DNA of 64,000 bases from Limanda limanda (Eukaryota > Chordata > Actinopteri > Pleuronectiformes > Pleuronectidae): assembly GCF_963576545.1 (NCBI RefSeq), contig NC_083651.1:14571124-14635123 (forward strand), given 5' to 3'. This document shows, piece by piece, positions 63,833 through 64,000 of the stretch (position 1 is its first letter; each line of letters begins with the position of its first letter). The notes beneath the pieces were generated by a model, which made no database searches, was not told the origin of the DNA, and worked only from the letters and a program-made list of their open reading frames with translations. The position numbers were made by a program, and so were the translations under genes.

Positions 63833-63919
63833 TCATATTGACGGAGTAGCAGCGCAAATGGACATCCAGTCCATGTGGTAGTAATCTGGAGCCCGGCTCC
63901 GCTCGATGATCTCACTGAC
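63833..63919 (-). CDS. possible terminal coding exon of a minus-strand gene running off the window
   Basis: On the minus strand a pyrimidine-rich acceptor (cattcgcgtttcag) precedes an open frame of 28 codons that starts VSEIIERSRAPDYYHMDWMS and ends in TGA at 63833-63835. Codon choice (GAG ATC ATC GAG CGG AGC) looks like coding DNA. A competing reading uses the acceptor at 63984-63986 (cccttttcag) and a different frame open from 63983 to TAA at 63793-63795, ending DEMEYIVCSTDEE. I do not recognise either peptide. Upstream exons would lie beyond 64000. Confidence 0.3.
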   Translation of the reverse strand, partial: VSEIIERSRAPDYYHMDWMSICAATPSI

Positions 63920-64000
63920 CTGAAACGCGAATGAGAGTCAAATTTGGAGCCTTTCAAATCGTTCAGGTTACGATCGGTGTCATCTGAAAAGGGAAAGTCT

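Overview
The window looks like nuclear DNA of a ray-finned fish, probably a percomorph teleost. The genes have many short GT-AG introns, there are long CA/TG/GA microsatellites, and several dispersed repeats are of types common in teleosts (a tRNA-derived SINE, a hAT-type MITE and other interspersed families). Three protein-coding genes can be rebuilt exon by exon. All lie between about 12.1 and 34.5 kb, and all belong to lymphocyte-associated families. The rest is intergenic sequence with repeats. No rRNA gene, functional tRNA, CRISPR array or bacterial-type feature was found.

Layout. 1-12107: intergenic, with SINEs, microsatellites and one intact hAT-type MITE with a perfect 8-bp target-site duplication (7262-7887). 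12108-18288, minus strand: a ten-exon gene for a type I membrane protein of 1127 aa with eight Ig V-type domains, of the EWI family and closest to CD101/IGSF3. 20350-25365, plus strand: klhl6, seven coding exons, 608 aa, BTB-BACK-Kelch; its third intron is a GC-AG intron. 27088-34455, plus strand: a CD58 (LFA-3)/CD2-like adhesion molecule of 916 aa. It has a conventional two-Ig ectodomain and one membrane segment, but a cytoplasmic tail of roughly 670 aa, most of it encoded by one exon made of about 4.3 tandem copies of a ~369-bp unit. 34456-63790: a ~29-kb stretch with no gene I can support, holding dispersed repeats, a diverged tandem duplication near 60-61 kb and one CpG-rich patch near 53.1 kb. 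The last ~200 bases may contain the terminal exon of a minus-strand gene that continues beyond the window.

How the genes relate. In human, CD58, IGSF3, CD2, PTGFRN and CD101 cluster on 1p13, whereas KLHL6 lies on chromosome 3. Here klhl6 sits between the CD101/IGSF3-like and CD58-like genes, so three genes with expected leukocyte expression share about 22 kb. The upstream regions carry PU.1/ETS-like motifs (cd101-like, klhl6) and an ISRE plus RUNX motif (cd58-like), which fits immune-cell expression but is only motif evidence.

The most unusual feature is the acidic, Ser/Thr-Pro-rich, tandemly repeated cytoplasmic tail of the CD58/CD2-like protein. I know of no counterpart in the CD2/SLAM family, and it is the best candidate here for something undescribed.
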